Shown here piece by piece: positions 46,496-56,700 of a stretch of DNA of 64,000 nt. The position numbers were made by a program, and so were the translations under genes. Origin of the DNA: Pseudomonadota bacterium (GTDB taxonomy: Bacteria > Desulfobacterota > Desulfobacteria > Desulfobacterales > Desulfolunaceae); contig JAHIRD010000024.1 of assembly GCA_018818835.1 (NCBI GenBank), forward strand, positions 1 through 64,000, in the 5' to 3' direction. The notes under the pieces are model-generated. The model saw only the letters and a program-made list of their open reading frames with translations, searched no databases and was not told the origin of the DNA. Each line of letters starts with the position of its first letter. The first letter of the stretch is position 1.

Positions 46496-46756
46496 TTTAT
46501 TCCTTCCTTGCGGCTTAAAGTTTTATAGTTCGACAACATTCGAATTAATATATGAACAATGTCTCCTTTGTCAAATGATTTTACAATAAAAACCCCATAT
46601 GACGTTTGTCTTTTTTGGTATGCCAATTGTTGTTTTTAGTTGCTGCTTTTCACGATCCTCTGCGCTCTGCCGGTGAATACTGCATACAATAAAATATTAT
46701 TGATTTATCATAGTCGAAAATCGTGGACTGGCACGAGAATCCCCGGCTACGTCATT

Positions 46757-48226
46757 TTAGCCTTCTTTGCTTTCGCTTGGGGTAAACGTGGACGGGACGA
46801 TTCCTTTAAATGAATAGGCCATAAGATTCGGCCTTGGTTTGACTTGCCGAGTCAGCCAGGCTGATTTGTGGGGAGTGATCATGGCATAAGGCATGATCCA
46901 GATCAGGGCGAAAAACCAGAAAAATCCGTAAGCATATGACCAGAATGCGCTAAAGCTGCTGTGCTTCCATCCATAGAATCCGGCAGGAATGCTTGAAAAG
47001 ATGACGATACTGACCAGTGTATTGGTCCCGAAATGAACCGGCTGCCAGAAAATCAAACCCCAGGTCACAAAAATAAATAGTGGGGTCAAGATAAGCGCCC
47101 GTAAACAAAGAAGAAGATTGATCCGTGTTTGCATAAGGCAGTCCTTTCGAAAGGGCTTAAAAGCAAATCGGCTCATGGCGATGCTTTCACGGATATTGCT
47201 TCGACTCCAGCGGAGATACATTTTACACAGATTCGAATATGTGGTGGGGACTTCGGTGTAAACCACAGCATTTTTCTGAAACAGGACATCGTACCCCTCT
47301 CTCAGGATCAAATTCGTCATGGCCCGATCTTCACCGATTTTTGCGGGTTGGCCAAAGAATGTCTGGTCAAGCCATTCTTTAACGACCGTCATCAGAATAT
47401 CCCGGCGATAGGCGGAAAGGGCGCCGGGTGTGCACATGACCGTCTTGACCATGCTTTGGCTGGTCCGCATGAATTCAAAGCTGAAAACAAAAATCACGTC
47501 GAGCATTCGGGGGATTATGCCTTTATGGCAATTGAGTATGCGGATATTTCCGGCAATGGCCCCTGTCCTGGGACTGATCACAAAGGGACTGGTCAGATTC
47601 CGGAGTGTATCGGCGTTGACCATGGAATCACTGTCAACTGTGACCAGTATTGAGCCTGTACTTTTTTTGAACCCGCAAGACAGCGCACAACGTTTTCCCC
47701 GGTTTTTCAAAAGCCTGATGGCCTGAACGCGGCCACCCAGTTCCTGTTTTGCTTTTTGGATCCATCCCCAGGTGTCATCCTGGCTTCCGTCATCCACGGC
47801 AATAATTTGAAGTTTATTTTTGGGATAATTGCTGGCCGCAAGACTCTTCAGGGTGTCCATGACCTGGCGGCCTTCATTGAAGGCAGGCACAACCACCGTA
47901 CAGGTGGGGAGCTCATCATCGCTGACACTTTGAACCGGTTTGTAGCGGATAACCAGACTTATGCGCCAGATTATTTCCAGGATCATCACGATGAAACAGG
48001 CTATAGATAGAAAATACAAAGGCCTGCCCCAGGGCATGTCCATCATTTTTTCCCATATCGCCTCATTCCATTTCAAATGAAACCATCCGGTCACACAAGC
48101 GATGCCTGCACATAAAACGATGATGTACTTGTAGTATTTATTCTCTGAATCCGTGATTATTCGATTCGAAGAAAGATCTGATACGCCGTTTTCGTTCAAT
48201 ATCCGAGGTAAAATGTATGCGTCCAT
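46757..48226 (-). CDS. Membrane-bound family 2 glycosyltransferase (NodC/hyaluronan-synthase-like)
   Basis: This 489-residue protein has two N-terminal membrane segments, a GT-A domain (VVPAFNEGRQV, AVDDGSQDDTW, TVDSDSMV, GEDRAMTN) and MYLRWSRSNIRES in place of the QxxRW product-binding motif. Several C-terminal membrane segments follow. It probably polymerises and exports a polysaccharide from UDP-sugars. No partner exopolysaccharide genes are adjacent. AAGG lies about 10 bases before the ATG. Confidence 0.85.
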   Translation of the reverse strand: MDAYILPRILNENGVSDLSSNRIITDSENKYYKYIIVLCAGIACVTGWFHLKWNEAIWEKMMDMPWGRPLYFLSIACFIVMILEIIWRISLVIRYKPVQSVSDDELPTCTVVVPAFNEGRQVMDTLKSLAASNYPKNKLQIIAVDDGSQDDTWGWIQKAKQELGGRVQAIRLLKNRGKRCALSCGFKKSTGSILVTVDSDSMVNADTLRNLTSPFVISPRTGAIAGNIRILNCHKGIIPRMLDVIFVFSFEFMRTSQSMVKTVMCTPGALSAYRRDILMTVVKEWLDQTFFGQPAKIGEDRAMTNLILREGYDVLFQKNAVVYTEVPTTYSNLCKMYLRWSRSNIRESIAMSRFAFKPFRKDCLMQTRINLLLCLRALILTPLFIFVTWGLIFWQPVHFGTNTLVSIVIFSSIPAGFYGWKHSSFSAFWSYAYGFFWFFALIWIMPYAMITPHKSAWLTRQVKPRPNLMAYSFKGIVPSTFTPSESKEG

Positions 48227-48571
48227 GTATCGTTGACCTTGCTCATATGTTATTAAAAAACAATGACTTTATAAAGTCGTAAAAAATTGACGAATTAGTA
48301 TACGCATCTTTTTACCGTTTGCAAGAGTTGTTTTTGACAGGGAGACAAACAATAAAAATAAATTTTATAGTTTTTGGGCTGTGAATGAGCCAATTTTTTT
48401 GGCGTTTTAATCTTGAGAGGCTCGCCGTTCATGCAGCTTACGATGCTAAAAATGGAGGCCTTGAGTAGAAAATAGCAGATTGGATAAAAAAGATCCGTTC
48501 ACGGGGTAAGTCATACACGTCCCCAGTCCAGAGTCTGGGGACGGTGCATCATCGTTATGGCGGTCCTGTAT
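48227..48571. other. Intergenic region with a palindrome
   Basis: About 345 bases between minus-strand genes. The inverted repeat GTCCCCAG / CTGGGGAC (48519-48526 and 48535-48542, 8-base loop) lies about 30 bases past the cytochrome gene stop, with no immediate T tract. It may be a terminator or a dispersed palindrome. No gene was found. Confidence 0.4.
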
Positions 48572-50002
48572 TTACCAGCTTTCAGATCCATGGCAATCAT
48601 TGATGCTGCATGACCGGGTGGACGGATAATAGACGCCACTGGATAAAGACACATCCCGAACCGCATTGATATGGGCTGTTTTGTTGATAATGATGTTTGA
48701 GCTGTTAATTATGGTTTGGTGACAACTGGAACACCGGACGGCTTCTTCCAGGTGTTTGCTGTGCTCACCTGAAAGAGATCCGTAATTGGTATAGTACCCG
48801 TGGCAGGAGACACAGGACAGGTTGGTCGACGATGTCCACAAAACGGATCCGCTGACCGTTCTGCCGTTTCCATGGCAATACAGGCTGCTGCATGTGGCGG
48901 TTGAAGAACTATAGACAGCACCTGTTCCGGAAGGGGGGGTGAACATAAGCTCTGCACCGGTCACACCATCCATATGGCCGGCATCATCCCAGGCAGAAGG
49001 GACAACATGGCAGACAGTGCAATCCCAGGCCGTATGGGATGGACTTTCCATAAGATGGGCCGTGTGAGCCCCAACGGCCTTGATTGAAACAGAGGTCTGT
49101 CCCAGGAGGCCATAGGGCGGTGCCCCGCTCGTGTTGTCCAGTCCGCCGTGGCAATAGGTACAATCTGTGCGCCAGGACTCGCCACCCGCATGGCATGAAT
49201 CGCAGGAAAGCCCGGATGTCCCACCCCCGAGATCACTCCCATGACAGGTTTTACACCCCTCGGGAGCATCGAAAAAGGCATACCCGTGGATCGTGGCATC
49301 TGCCCATCCTGTCGGGTGAGGATTGTCCGAAGATTCAATAAAGCCGTTAATATGCTGGCTACTAAGAATGTTGATTTCCCCACTCATCGTGACAGTACCT
49401 GAATGGCAGGTGTAACATTGATTATTGGTTTCATGGGGAGGTGGCGGAGGTGTCCCGTGACAGGACCCGCAAGCCGTTTGTGAAGAATCAACTACGGTCC
49501 AGGCGGGGCTTGTCACTATGCCGCCACTTAAGCTTGAACCATGGCAGTAAACCGAAGAACATCGGGCATTTGTCCTGTCCCATGTCGGGGTGGATCCATT
49601 GGATGAGGCAAGGGCGCTCCATATTATTTCAGCAGGGGACGGGTCCTGGTGACCGGGCTGATCCACCGTTGCAGGAACCGTATGGCAGCTTTCACAGGGA
49701 AGGGCCGCCCTTATAGCGCCGCCAGTGAGGTGAATTTGATGGGCTCCCACAGCGATGTCCGTTGTCAGGTCGGACCCGGAAAGGGACCGGGGTGGCGCCG
49801 CGTTGTCCGAACTTCCATGGCAAATCGAACATTCGCCCCTGGTGCTAATCTCCTCGGGCAAGCCATCAGGAAGAGGGGAGGTACAACTCGAAAATATGAA
49901 TAGGGCAACCAGTAGGGCAACACCTTTTAAAGAGAAGGCACGTTGGTCGGAAAAGATCGTCCGGATTGAATACTGATTCCATGTTTTTGAGTTGATTTTC
50001 AT
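48572..50002 (-). CDS. Multihaem c-type cytochrome lipoprotein with CxxCH and CxxxxCH sites
   Basis: This protein of about 476 residues carries 13 haem-binding motifs by my count: 10 CxxCH (such as CSICH, CESCH, CGSCH, CYTCH) and 3 CxxxxCH (CSSVYCH, CSSLYCH, CSINDCH). A hydrophobic N-terminus ends in a lipobox-like FIFSSC, suggesting an outer-membrane lipoprotein. Such proteins in Geobacter and relatives carry electrons outside the cell. ATG at 50002 is chosen because the frame further upstream overlaps the 11-haem gene; AAGGA is 11 bases before it. Last gene of a porin-cytochrome-like operon. Confidence 0.9.
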   Translation of the reverse strand: MKINSKTWNQYSIRTIFSDQRAFSLKGVALLVALFIFSSCTSPLPDGLPEEISTRGECSICHGSSDNAAPPRSLSGSDLTTDIAVGAHQIHLTGGAIRAALPCESCHTVPATVDQPGHQDPSPAEIIWSALASSNGSTPTWDRTNARCSSVYCHGSSLSGGIVTSPAWTVVDSSQTACGSCHGTPPPPPHETNNQCYTCHSGTVTMSGEINILSSQHINGFIESSDNPHPTGWADATIHGYAFFDAPEGCKTCHGSDLGGGTSGLSCDSCHAGGESWRTDCTYCHGGLDNTSGAPPYGLLGQTSVSIKAVGAHTAHLMESPSHTAWDCTVCHVVPSAWDDAGHMDGVTGAELMFTPPSGTGAVYSSSTATCSSLYCHGNGRTVSGSVLWTSSTNLSCVSCHGYYTNYGSLSGEHSKHLEEAVRCSSCHQTIINSSNIIINKTAHINAVRDVSLSSGVYYPSTRSCSINDCHGSESW

Positions 50003-50052
50003 ACAATTCGTCTTCCTTACATCCCTGTGGTTCATGATCTTGTGCCCCTCGG

Positions 50053-50865
50053 TTATGGCGTGTGGCAGGACGCGCACCAGGACGTATTGTGACACACGGA
50101 ACATTTTCCCCGTTCGTTGACCCCTCCACCGGGTATGGCATAGCCGTGGGTATAGCGAAAGGCCCCCTTATGGTTCATGGGTTTTGTTTCCCTGTGGCAC
50201 TGAATGCAAAAACTTTCCCTGTGACATGTTCTGCAGGATCTGTTTTCAATGGCAGCTTTTAAGCCATGGCCCCGTAATCGGAAAAAACCTGAATGGCTTT
50301 TGGGTTTCATGGTTTGATGACACCGGGTGCATGAGGGCTCCCCATGGCAGGTTCCGCAGTCCTTTCCATGGGTGATTCGATCCGGGATAGTGCCGGTTTT
50401 AATCCCATGGGTTTTAAGCCAGGCCCCCTGATGGTATCCTGGAGTAAACGATTCAGGGTGACAATCTCTGCATCCCGCAGTCACGCCCATGGTTGTGTGA
50501 CATCGATTGCAAAAAACAAATTCAGGAATATTCGGAGAGCGTGTTTCCCGGATTTCATGGCAGATATCACAGTCTGTTTTTTCATGGGATTTATGGTGAA
50601 ACCTAACATGATCCGGAATTTTTTTCTGGCCATGGCGGCTCACTCGCTCTTCCGGTGAATTGTCATGGCAGTCCGAGCAGATTTCGGCCAGGGGCATGGA
50701 GGGTTCGGATGTCTTTTTAACCATGGCATGGCAGTCAAGGCAGGTATGTTCCTCAATGTGACTTTTATGGGGAAAAAAGGTCGTGTTTTTTTCGTCAGCC
50801 ATGGCGCTTTGGTGAAAAAAGATGATCACCACGACTAAGAATATATGTTTTGTTTTCATGGTCAT
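50053..50865 (-). CDS. Periplasmic multihaem c-type cytochrome, 11 CxxCH motifs
   Basis: This protein of about 270 residues has a Sec signal peptide (KHIFLVVVIIFFHQSAMA) and 11 CxxCH motifs by my count (CLDCH, CSDCH, CDICH, CNRCH, CRDCH, CGTCH, CTRCH, CRTCH, CIQCH, CSVCH, CASCH), with many further His residues as distal ligands. It probably relays electrons in the periplasm. ATG at 50865 gives a typical signal peptide; the frame also has an ATG at 50883. It is between a truncated porin-like gene and the 13-haem lipoprotein. Confidence 0.92.
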   Translation of the reverse strand: MTMKTKHIFLVVVIIFFHQSAMADEKNTTFFPHKSHIEEHTCLDCHAMVKKTSEPSMPLAEICSDCHDNSPEERVSRHGQKKIPDHVRFHHKSHEKTDCDICHEIRETRSPNIPEFVFCNRCHTTMGVTAGCRDCHPESFTPGYHQGAWLKTHGIKTGTIPDRITHGKDCGTCHGEPSCTRCHQTMKPKSHSGFFRLRGHGLKAAIENRSCRTCHRESFCIQCHRETKPMNHKGAFRYTHGYAIPGGGVNERGKCSVCHNTSWCASCHTP

Positions 50866-50899
50866 TCCTGAAACATCAGTCATATCGATTTGATTTGTT

Positions 50900-51304
50900 T
50901 TAAAACTGCCAGTCTGCCGTTATGACAAGACGATGTTCATACTGGTCATAGATAAATCCATGGACTTCACCATAGGCATTCCAGATGGAACCATCATCCA
51001 CACGGCCCCCTATGTTTTCATACACATCCCCTGAAAATGCAAAATCAAGGCTGCTCAGACTCTTGGGTTCAAAGATCAGGTCCATGGACTGGTACAGGGA
51101 GTGGAAGGTGCTTGAATCATTCGAATCATGACGCAGCCGATACTTAAGGGCAACGTGGCCCGAAAGGGCATTGTGTCCGTCAGTATCATCCCCTCCGGCA
51201 ATGTATGCAGGGCTAATTCCGGGAGACACCAATCCCTCAACCAACAAAAACAGAAGCCCCATGATTAAAAGGATTTCATGGGAGATGTTTACATAGATTT
51301 TCAT
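50900..51304 (-). CDS. Shortened outer-membrane beta-barrel-like protein
   Basis: This 134-residue protein has an N-terminal hydrophobic segment, then alternating beta-strand-like stretches (GHVALKYRLRHD, SMDLIFEP, LDFAFSGDVYENIGG, HRLVITADWQF) and ends in Phe as outer-membrane barrels do. It is too short for a normal electron-conduit porin of several hundred residues. It sits where such a porin would stand, first in an operon with two multihaem cytochromes. An internal in-frame deletion of a larger porin is the likely origin. It could instead be a small functional protein. Confidence 0.6.
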   Translation of the reverse strand: MKIYVNISHEILLIMGLLFLLVEGLVSPGISPAYIAGGDDTDGHNALSGHVALKYRLRHDSNDSSTFHSLYQSMDLIFEPKSLSSLDFAFSGDVYENIGGRVDDGSIWNAYGEVHGFIYDQYEHRLVITADWQF

Positions 51305-51690
51305 TTTTTTGTTATGCAGTCAACGGAAACTGTCTCCTGGAATTATTATTTATTAAATAAACGGCTTACGGGTTTATATTATGGGGATAAGAGCGCATTT
51401 TATCGCTAATAAAATTGACGTACGAACGGTGACATTATTTGTATAATCCGACATCATACACGGGTTCGTATGGGCTGTAAATTACGAATATAAAATAATA
51501 TTTTAATATATCTGGCTTTTACGGTTCCCCTGTGCTAAATAATAGGTCCTTAATAATCGACACCTTCCGGTTAGGTGTCTGCTGCAGCGTGGTTGATTCC
51601 TTCCTTTTCAGTCACAATCCGAGCAATATCATTGTTTTCAGCCTGGACCGGCCCCAATGTTTTGGGTGGGCAAAATCAGGATTTATTTAT
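51305..51690. other. Intergenic region upstream of the DEAD-box helicase
   Basis: About 385 bases between divergent genes. A TATAAT at about 51445-51450 is preceded by TTGACG, but the spacing is 21 bases, which is too wide for a confident promoter. A transcript starting near there would have a leader of over 200 bases, as is common for cold-regulated helicase genes. Leader structure was not resolved. Confidence 0.35.
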
Positions 51691-52923
51691 ATGTCATTTG
51701 AAACACTTGGCCTTCGAACCGAACTTTTGCGTGCGGTTTCGGATGAAGGCTATACATGCCCCACTCCTATTCAAGCCCAGGCCATTCCCATGGTTCTGGA
51801 AGGACGGGACATTCTCGCCGGCTCCCAGACTGGAACCGGTAAAACCGCATCCTTTGCACTGCCTATTCTCCAGAAGTTAGGACAGAGTAAATCAAGAAAT
51901 CCCAAACCCCGTGCATTGATTTTAACTCCGACCCGCGAGTTGGCTGCCCAGGTGGAGGAAAGTTTTCGATCCTATGGTAAACATCTGAATCTGCGCACAG
52001 CGGTTATTTTCGGTGGTGTGGGTATTCATCCCCAAATCGGCCAGTTTCGCCGGGGCGTTGATATTGTTGTCGCAACTCCGGGTCGGCTTCTGGACCATGC
52101 CGGTCAGCGAACCGTGGACCTTTCCCAGGTTGAAATCCTTGTCCTTGACGAAGGTGACCGAATGCTGGATATGGGGTTTATCCGTGATATCCGACGCATC
52201 ATTGCGCTGCTACCCAAAAAACGTCAGAATATGCTGTTTTCCGCAACCTATTCCGATGACATAAAAAAGCTGTCAGATACCCTTCTGGTAAACCCTGTCC
52301 GACTTGAGGTCACTCCCCGGAATACCACGGTGAAAACCATCACCCAGAAGGTGTATACCGTGGCAAGCTCCCGGAAACGCGAATTGCTTTCCAGCCTGAT
52401 CCGTGAGGGAAAATGGAATCAGGTTCTGGTTTTTACCCGGACCAAGCACGGCGCAAATAAATTGACCAAACAACTGTTGAGCGACGGTGTCAGTGCTGCC
52501 GCCATCCATGGAAACAAGAGTCAGGCCGCTCGCACCAGGGCTCTGGCTGATTTCAAAGCCGGCGAAATCCGCACCCTCATTGCAACGGACATCGCAGCCC
52601 GTGGTCTGGATATCAACCTCCTTCCCCATGTGGTGAATTACGAATTGCCCAATGTCCCCGAGGATTATGTTCACCGAATCGGTCGAACAGGACGTGCCGG
52701 TGCCAATGGCATCGCACTCTCCCTGGTGTGTGCGGAGGAACAGAAGATGCTGAACAGTATCCAGCATCTTCTTAAGCAGAAAATTGAGGTGGAAGAGATT
52801 CCGGGATTTCAGAAAGAAATCCGTTTACCTCAATCCCCCCGGGTTCCCCAAACCAGGCAGCCCCAGGACCGTATGAAAAAACAAGCCTCATTCTGGAAAT
52901 CGTCCCCAGGACGGCGGGCATAA
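51691..52923 (+). CDS. DEAD-box ATP-dependent RNA helicase (RhlE-like)
   Basis: This 410-residue helicase has MSFETLGL (Q-motif region), [54 protein letters not shown] (DEGD in place of DEAD), [20 protein letters not shown] and [10 protein letters not shown]. Motif II reads DEGD, a rare variation. The rest is intact. The ATG at 51691 starts the family N-terminus; the open frame to 51532 adds unrelated residues. A terminator follows. Confidence 0.93.
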   Translation: MSFETLGLRTELLRAVSDEGYTCPTPIQAQAIPMVLEGRDILAGSQTGTGKTASFALPILQKLGQSKSRNPKPRALILTPTRELAAQVEESFRSYGKHLNLRTAVIFGGVGIHPQIGQFRRGVDIVVATPGRLLDHAGQRTVDLSQVEILVLDEGDRMLDMGFIRDIRRIIALLPKKRQNMLFSATYSDDIKKLSDTLLVNPVRLEVTPRNTTVKTITQKVYTVASSRKRELLSSLIREGKWNQVLVFTRTKHGANKLTKQLLSDGVSAAAIHGNKSQAARTRALADFKAGEIRTLIATDIAARGLDINLLPHVVNYELPNVPEDYVHRIGRTGRAGANGIALSLVCAEEQKMLNSIQHLLKQKIEVEEIPGFQKEIRLPQSPRVPQTRQPQDRMKKQASFWKSSPGRRA

Positions 52924-52934
52924 GAACCAATCTC

Positions 52935-52968
52935 AGCGGCGCGGCTTGTCCGCGTCGCTGCTGCTTTT
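52935..52968 (+). terminator. Rho-independent terminator of the DEAD-box helicase gene
   Basis: AGCGGCGCGG and CCGCGTCGCT form a 10-base stem with one G-U pair and a 5-base loop. GCTGC and five T follow. The stop codon is 12 bases upstream. Confidence 0.75.
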
Positions 52969-53672
52969 TACGACGCCATCACCCGCTTTTTACTTTTTTA
53001 TACCCAAATAAATTCCGAACTAAAAATGGCATAAGACCCATGGGACGTATGAAGATTTAAACGTCCAACACCCAAGAATTTGGAACAGGTGTTCATACCA
53101 GAGGCCTCCAAAATGGGATTCTCCCTTGGATTTTTAATCATTAGAATCCTCTACCGCCCTCAACCTGTAGGAACAATCTCCCCGGGGTTGCCATTTTTCG
53201 AACATCAATACATTTCATTGAGTTGACAAACATATCTATCCAATATACGGCCAAACCCATTTGTGTCATCATTCAGGCTGGGAAGCTGGTCACCAGATGC
53301 ATATTTTTTTGTGCTCTTCGTGTTCTTCAGCAACCAACAGGAGCGGGAGGTTCGGTAAAATGTATGCGCCCAAGCCCGAGTATGGAAACGAGTGTGGCTC
53401 ATTCTGTGAACGCATACGGAAAATTATCTGTTGGGTAAGCATACTTGCTATAAAGATTGTATATCACGTCTCTATTTGTTATGAATAAACACGTCATCGT
53501 CATGATTATTTTGTTTAACACCTGACAAAATAGTGATTATTTAGTAAACATCGCCTTGTGATAATACCGATAAAGACGGTAGCTGCACAGGGTACCTGTT
53601 GTGGTGGACACAACATCACATAAAATTCCTTTTGAAAACATCGCGCCTTACTGATTCTGGTTATTTTATTTT

Positions 53673-53702
53673 TTGTTATAGGATATATCGTAAGAGTATA
53701 AT
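53673..53702 (+). promoter_or_regulatory. Probable sigma-70 promoter of the sensor-kinase operon
   Basis: TTGTTA (53673-53678) and a perfect TATAAT (53697-53702) are separated by 18 bases. The ATG of the first kinase is 50 bases further downstream. Confidence 0.5.
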
Positions 53703-53752
53703 CCACAGATAAACACTCACACCTTGATTTTTATCGGGGCGAAGAGAGGCCC

Positions 53753-56700
53753 ATGGGACATCTTCGAAAAGCAATCACCGGCCTGACCATGTGTTTGTGT
53801 CTTTTTTGCCTAAGTGTTAACTCCGGTGCCAGCCAGAACAAAGGCCCCCTTCGCGTTCGGGTCGGAGCCTATGAAAACCCACCGAAAGTGTTCACGGTAA
53901 GCGATGGCACGGTCATTGGCATTTATCCGGATATTCTGAACATCATTGCTGAAAAAGAAAACTGGAAACTGGAATTCATCCACGGAACCTGGGAAGAGTG
54001 CCTTCATCGCTTAAAAGACAATTCCATTGATGTGATGGTGGATGTGGCTTTTTCCAAAGAACGCGAAAAGGAATATGATTTCAATGAGGAAACGGTTTTT
54101 GTAAACTGGGGAGCGCTTTATACCCGGCATGGATTTCAGGCCGATTCTTTTCCCGATCTCAAAGGCAGGACCATTGCCGTCATGAAAGGCAGTATCCACA
54201 CCGACGGAGAGCAAGGCATCAAGGCCATTTTAAACCAATTCGATATCCCCTGCACCTTTATAGAGGTGGAAGATTATAAAACTGTTTTCAATTTGGTTGC
54301 AAGCGGTAAGGCCGATGCCGGGGTTGTCAATCGCCTGTTCGGGACCCTGAATGCCGAGGACAGCAAGCTTGTCCGATCCAATATTATTTTTAACCCCCAA
54401 CATTTAAAATTTGCCTTTCCAAAACAGGCCAGCTTGACCCCCTATCTCATAGAGTGCATTGATCGACAGCTCAAGCCCTTAAAAGACAACCCCTCAAGCG
54501 GTTTTCACGCTGTGTTGTCCAATTATTTTTCGGGCATGACCGGCACCCCGAGACTTAAGTGTTTTGCAGACGATTTTCCCAAAATCACCTTAACACCGGA
54601 AGAAGCCCTCTGGGTCAAGGAACATCCCCTGATCCGTCTGGGTTTTGATCCTGGATTCTCTCCCTTTGAATTTGTTTCACAAAATGGGAATTATGCCGGA
54701 ATTGCAGCCGATTATGTCCGGTTGATTTCACTGATGACAGGGATCCGTTTTGAGCCTGAAACAGGGCTTTCCTGGAGTGAGGCTGTTGAAAAAGCAAAAC
54801 ATAAACAGATCGATGTTCTTCCCTGTGTGGGGATCAGTCAAGAGAGGAAGGAGTTTTTCGAGTTTTCCCAGCCCTACCTTGTCTTTCCCCGTGTGATCAT
54901 TACCCGGACAGATTCACCGATTCATTCCTTTGACGATTTAAAGGCCAAAACGCTTGCTGTTCAGATCAACAGCTCACACATGGACTATGTCAGGGAAAAG
55001 ACAACGCTTAAACCTGTTTTTTTTGATACCTTCGAAGATGCCCTTATATCTGTTTCACGGGGTCAGACTGATTCTGCCATGGGCAATCTTGCTGTATCCA
55101 CCGACACCATTTCCAGGCTGAACCTGACGAATCTGAAAATTGCAGTCCATGCTGAAGGAGGGATGTCGCCTCTGGCCTTTGCCGTTCGCAAGGACTGGCC
55201 TGTTTTAACATCATTGCTCGATAAAAGCCTTGCCGCCATCCCGGAGAATGAGCGTTCGAACATAATTCAAAAATGGGTTCCCATCCATCTGGTGCAGAGT
55301 TCATTTCCCGAATCGCCCCTTCTGATCCCCTTGACAGAAAAAGAAAAATCCTTTCTGATCAACCACCCCCGGATTCGAGTGGGGATCGACCCGGACTATC
55401 CGCCCTTTGAATGGCGTGATTCCAGGGGACAGCACCAGGGAATCAGTGCGGATTTCATCAATCGCCTTGAAAAACAGCTGGGGATTACCCTGGATGTGGC
55501 CCCCGCATTAACCTGGACCCAAGTACTTGAGGCTGCAAGGAATCGCTCCATTGATCTGGTGGCCTGCGTGTCCGAGACCCCGTCCCGAAAAGAATATCTG
55601 GACTTTACCCAGCCCTATCTGTCCTTTCCCATTGTTATTATAACAAAAACAAAGGAATCATTTATCAGCAGCCTTAAAGATCTTAACGGAAAAACAGTGT
55701 CAGTGGTCCGGGGATATGCGGCCCAGGAGTCCATTGAAAAAAGTTATCCGGGAATCAGGCTCTTACTTGCTAAAACTCCCCAGGAAGGCCTGGAGCAGGT
55801 TTCAACCGGCAAATCGGAAGCATGTATTGAAAACCTTGCTGTGGCTGTTTATCTGATGCAGAAACACAATATAAGTAATCTGAAGGTCGCGGCCCCTGCC
55901 ACAGGCATTGCAAGCACAGATTTCTCCATGGGGGTGAGATCGGACTGGCCTGAACTGACCTCGATTCTCACCAAGGCACTTCAATCGATTCCACCGGAAG
56001 AGCAGAACGCCATATCCAGCAAATGGATGAGTCTCCGATTCGAGCATGTGGTCAAATGGCAACGTGTTTTGAAATTATTTGGTGGCCTTTCAGCGGCTGC
56101 CCTGATTGTCTTTTCCTTTATTTTATACTGGAACCGGAAGCTCGCGCAGGAAATAGCGTTTCGAAAACAGATAGAAATTCAATTGAAAGACGCAAAAAAC
56201 GAGGCGGAACAGGCAAACAGGGCCAAGAGCATTTTTCTTGCCAATATGAGCCATGAAATCCGGACACCCATGAACGCCATTCTCGGATATTCCCAGTTGC
56301 TGCAGCAGCCCATGTTGACAGAGGAACATGAAAAAAGCGTAGACATCATTATCCGGAGCGGAGAGCATCTTCTTCACCTGATCAACGATATCCTTGAAAT
56401 GTCAAAAATTGAAGCCGGTCGCCTTCAGTTTCATCCCACGGTTTTTGATCTCCACGCCCTTTTGAATGACATCCGGATGATGTTTAATGTCAGGGTTATG
56501 GCCAAGGGTCTGGGTCTGGAATTTTCAAAAACAGATGCCGTTCCAAGATACATCACAGCTGACGAAGGAAAACTCCGGCAGATTCTGATCAATCTTCTGG
56601 GGAATGCTGTAAAATTCACAGATGTTGGCCAGGTGTCACTGGCTGTGGATGCACATAAACGCCCTGAAGACATGGAACATAAATTTGAAAACCGCATCAC

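Larger units (their letters stand above)
52924..53752. other. Long intergenic region upstream of the signalling cluster
   Basis: About 830 bases. Apart from the helicase terminator, a dispersed motif at 52963-52980 (CTTTTTACGACGCCATC) and the promoter at 53673-53702, nothing is recognised. TTGACA at 53223-53228 followed by TATACG after 15 bases is a weak promoter candidate. Short open frames lack ribosome sites. Confidence 0.45.

Noticed and set aside
53223-53488. Open frames in the gap before the sensor kinase
   Set aside because: Composition and lack of ribosome sites give no support for a gene.
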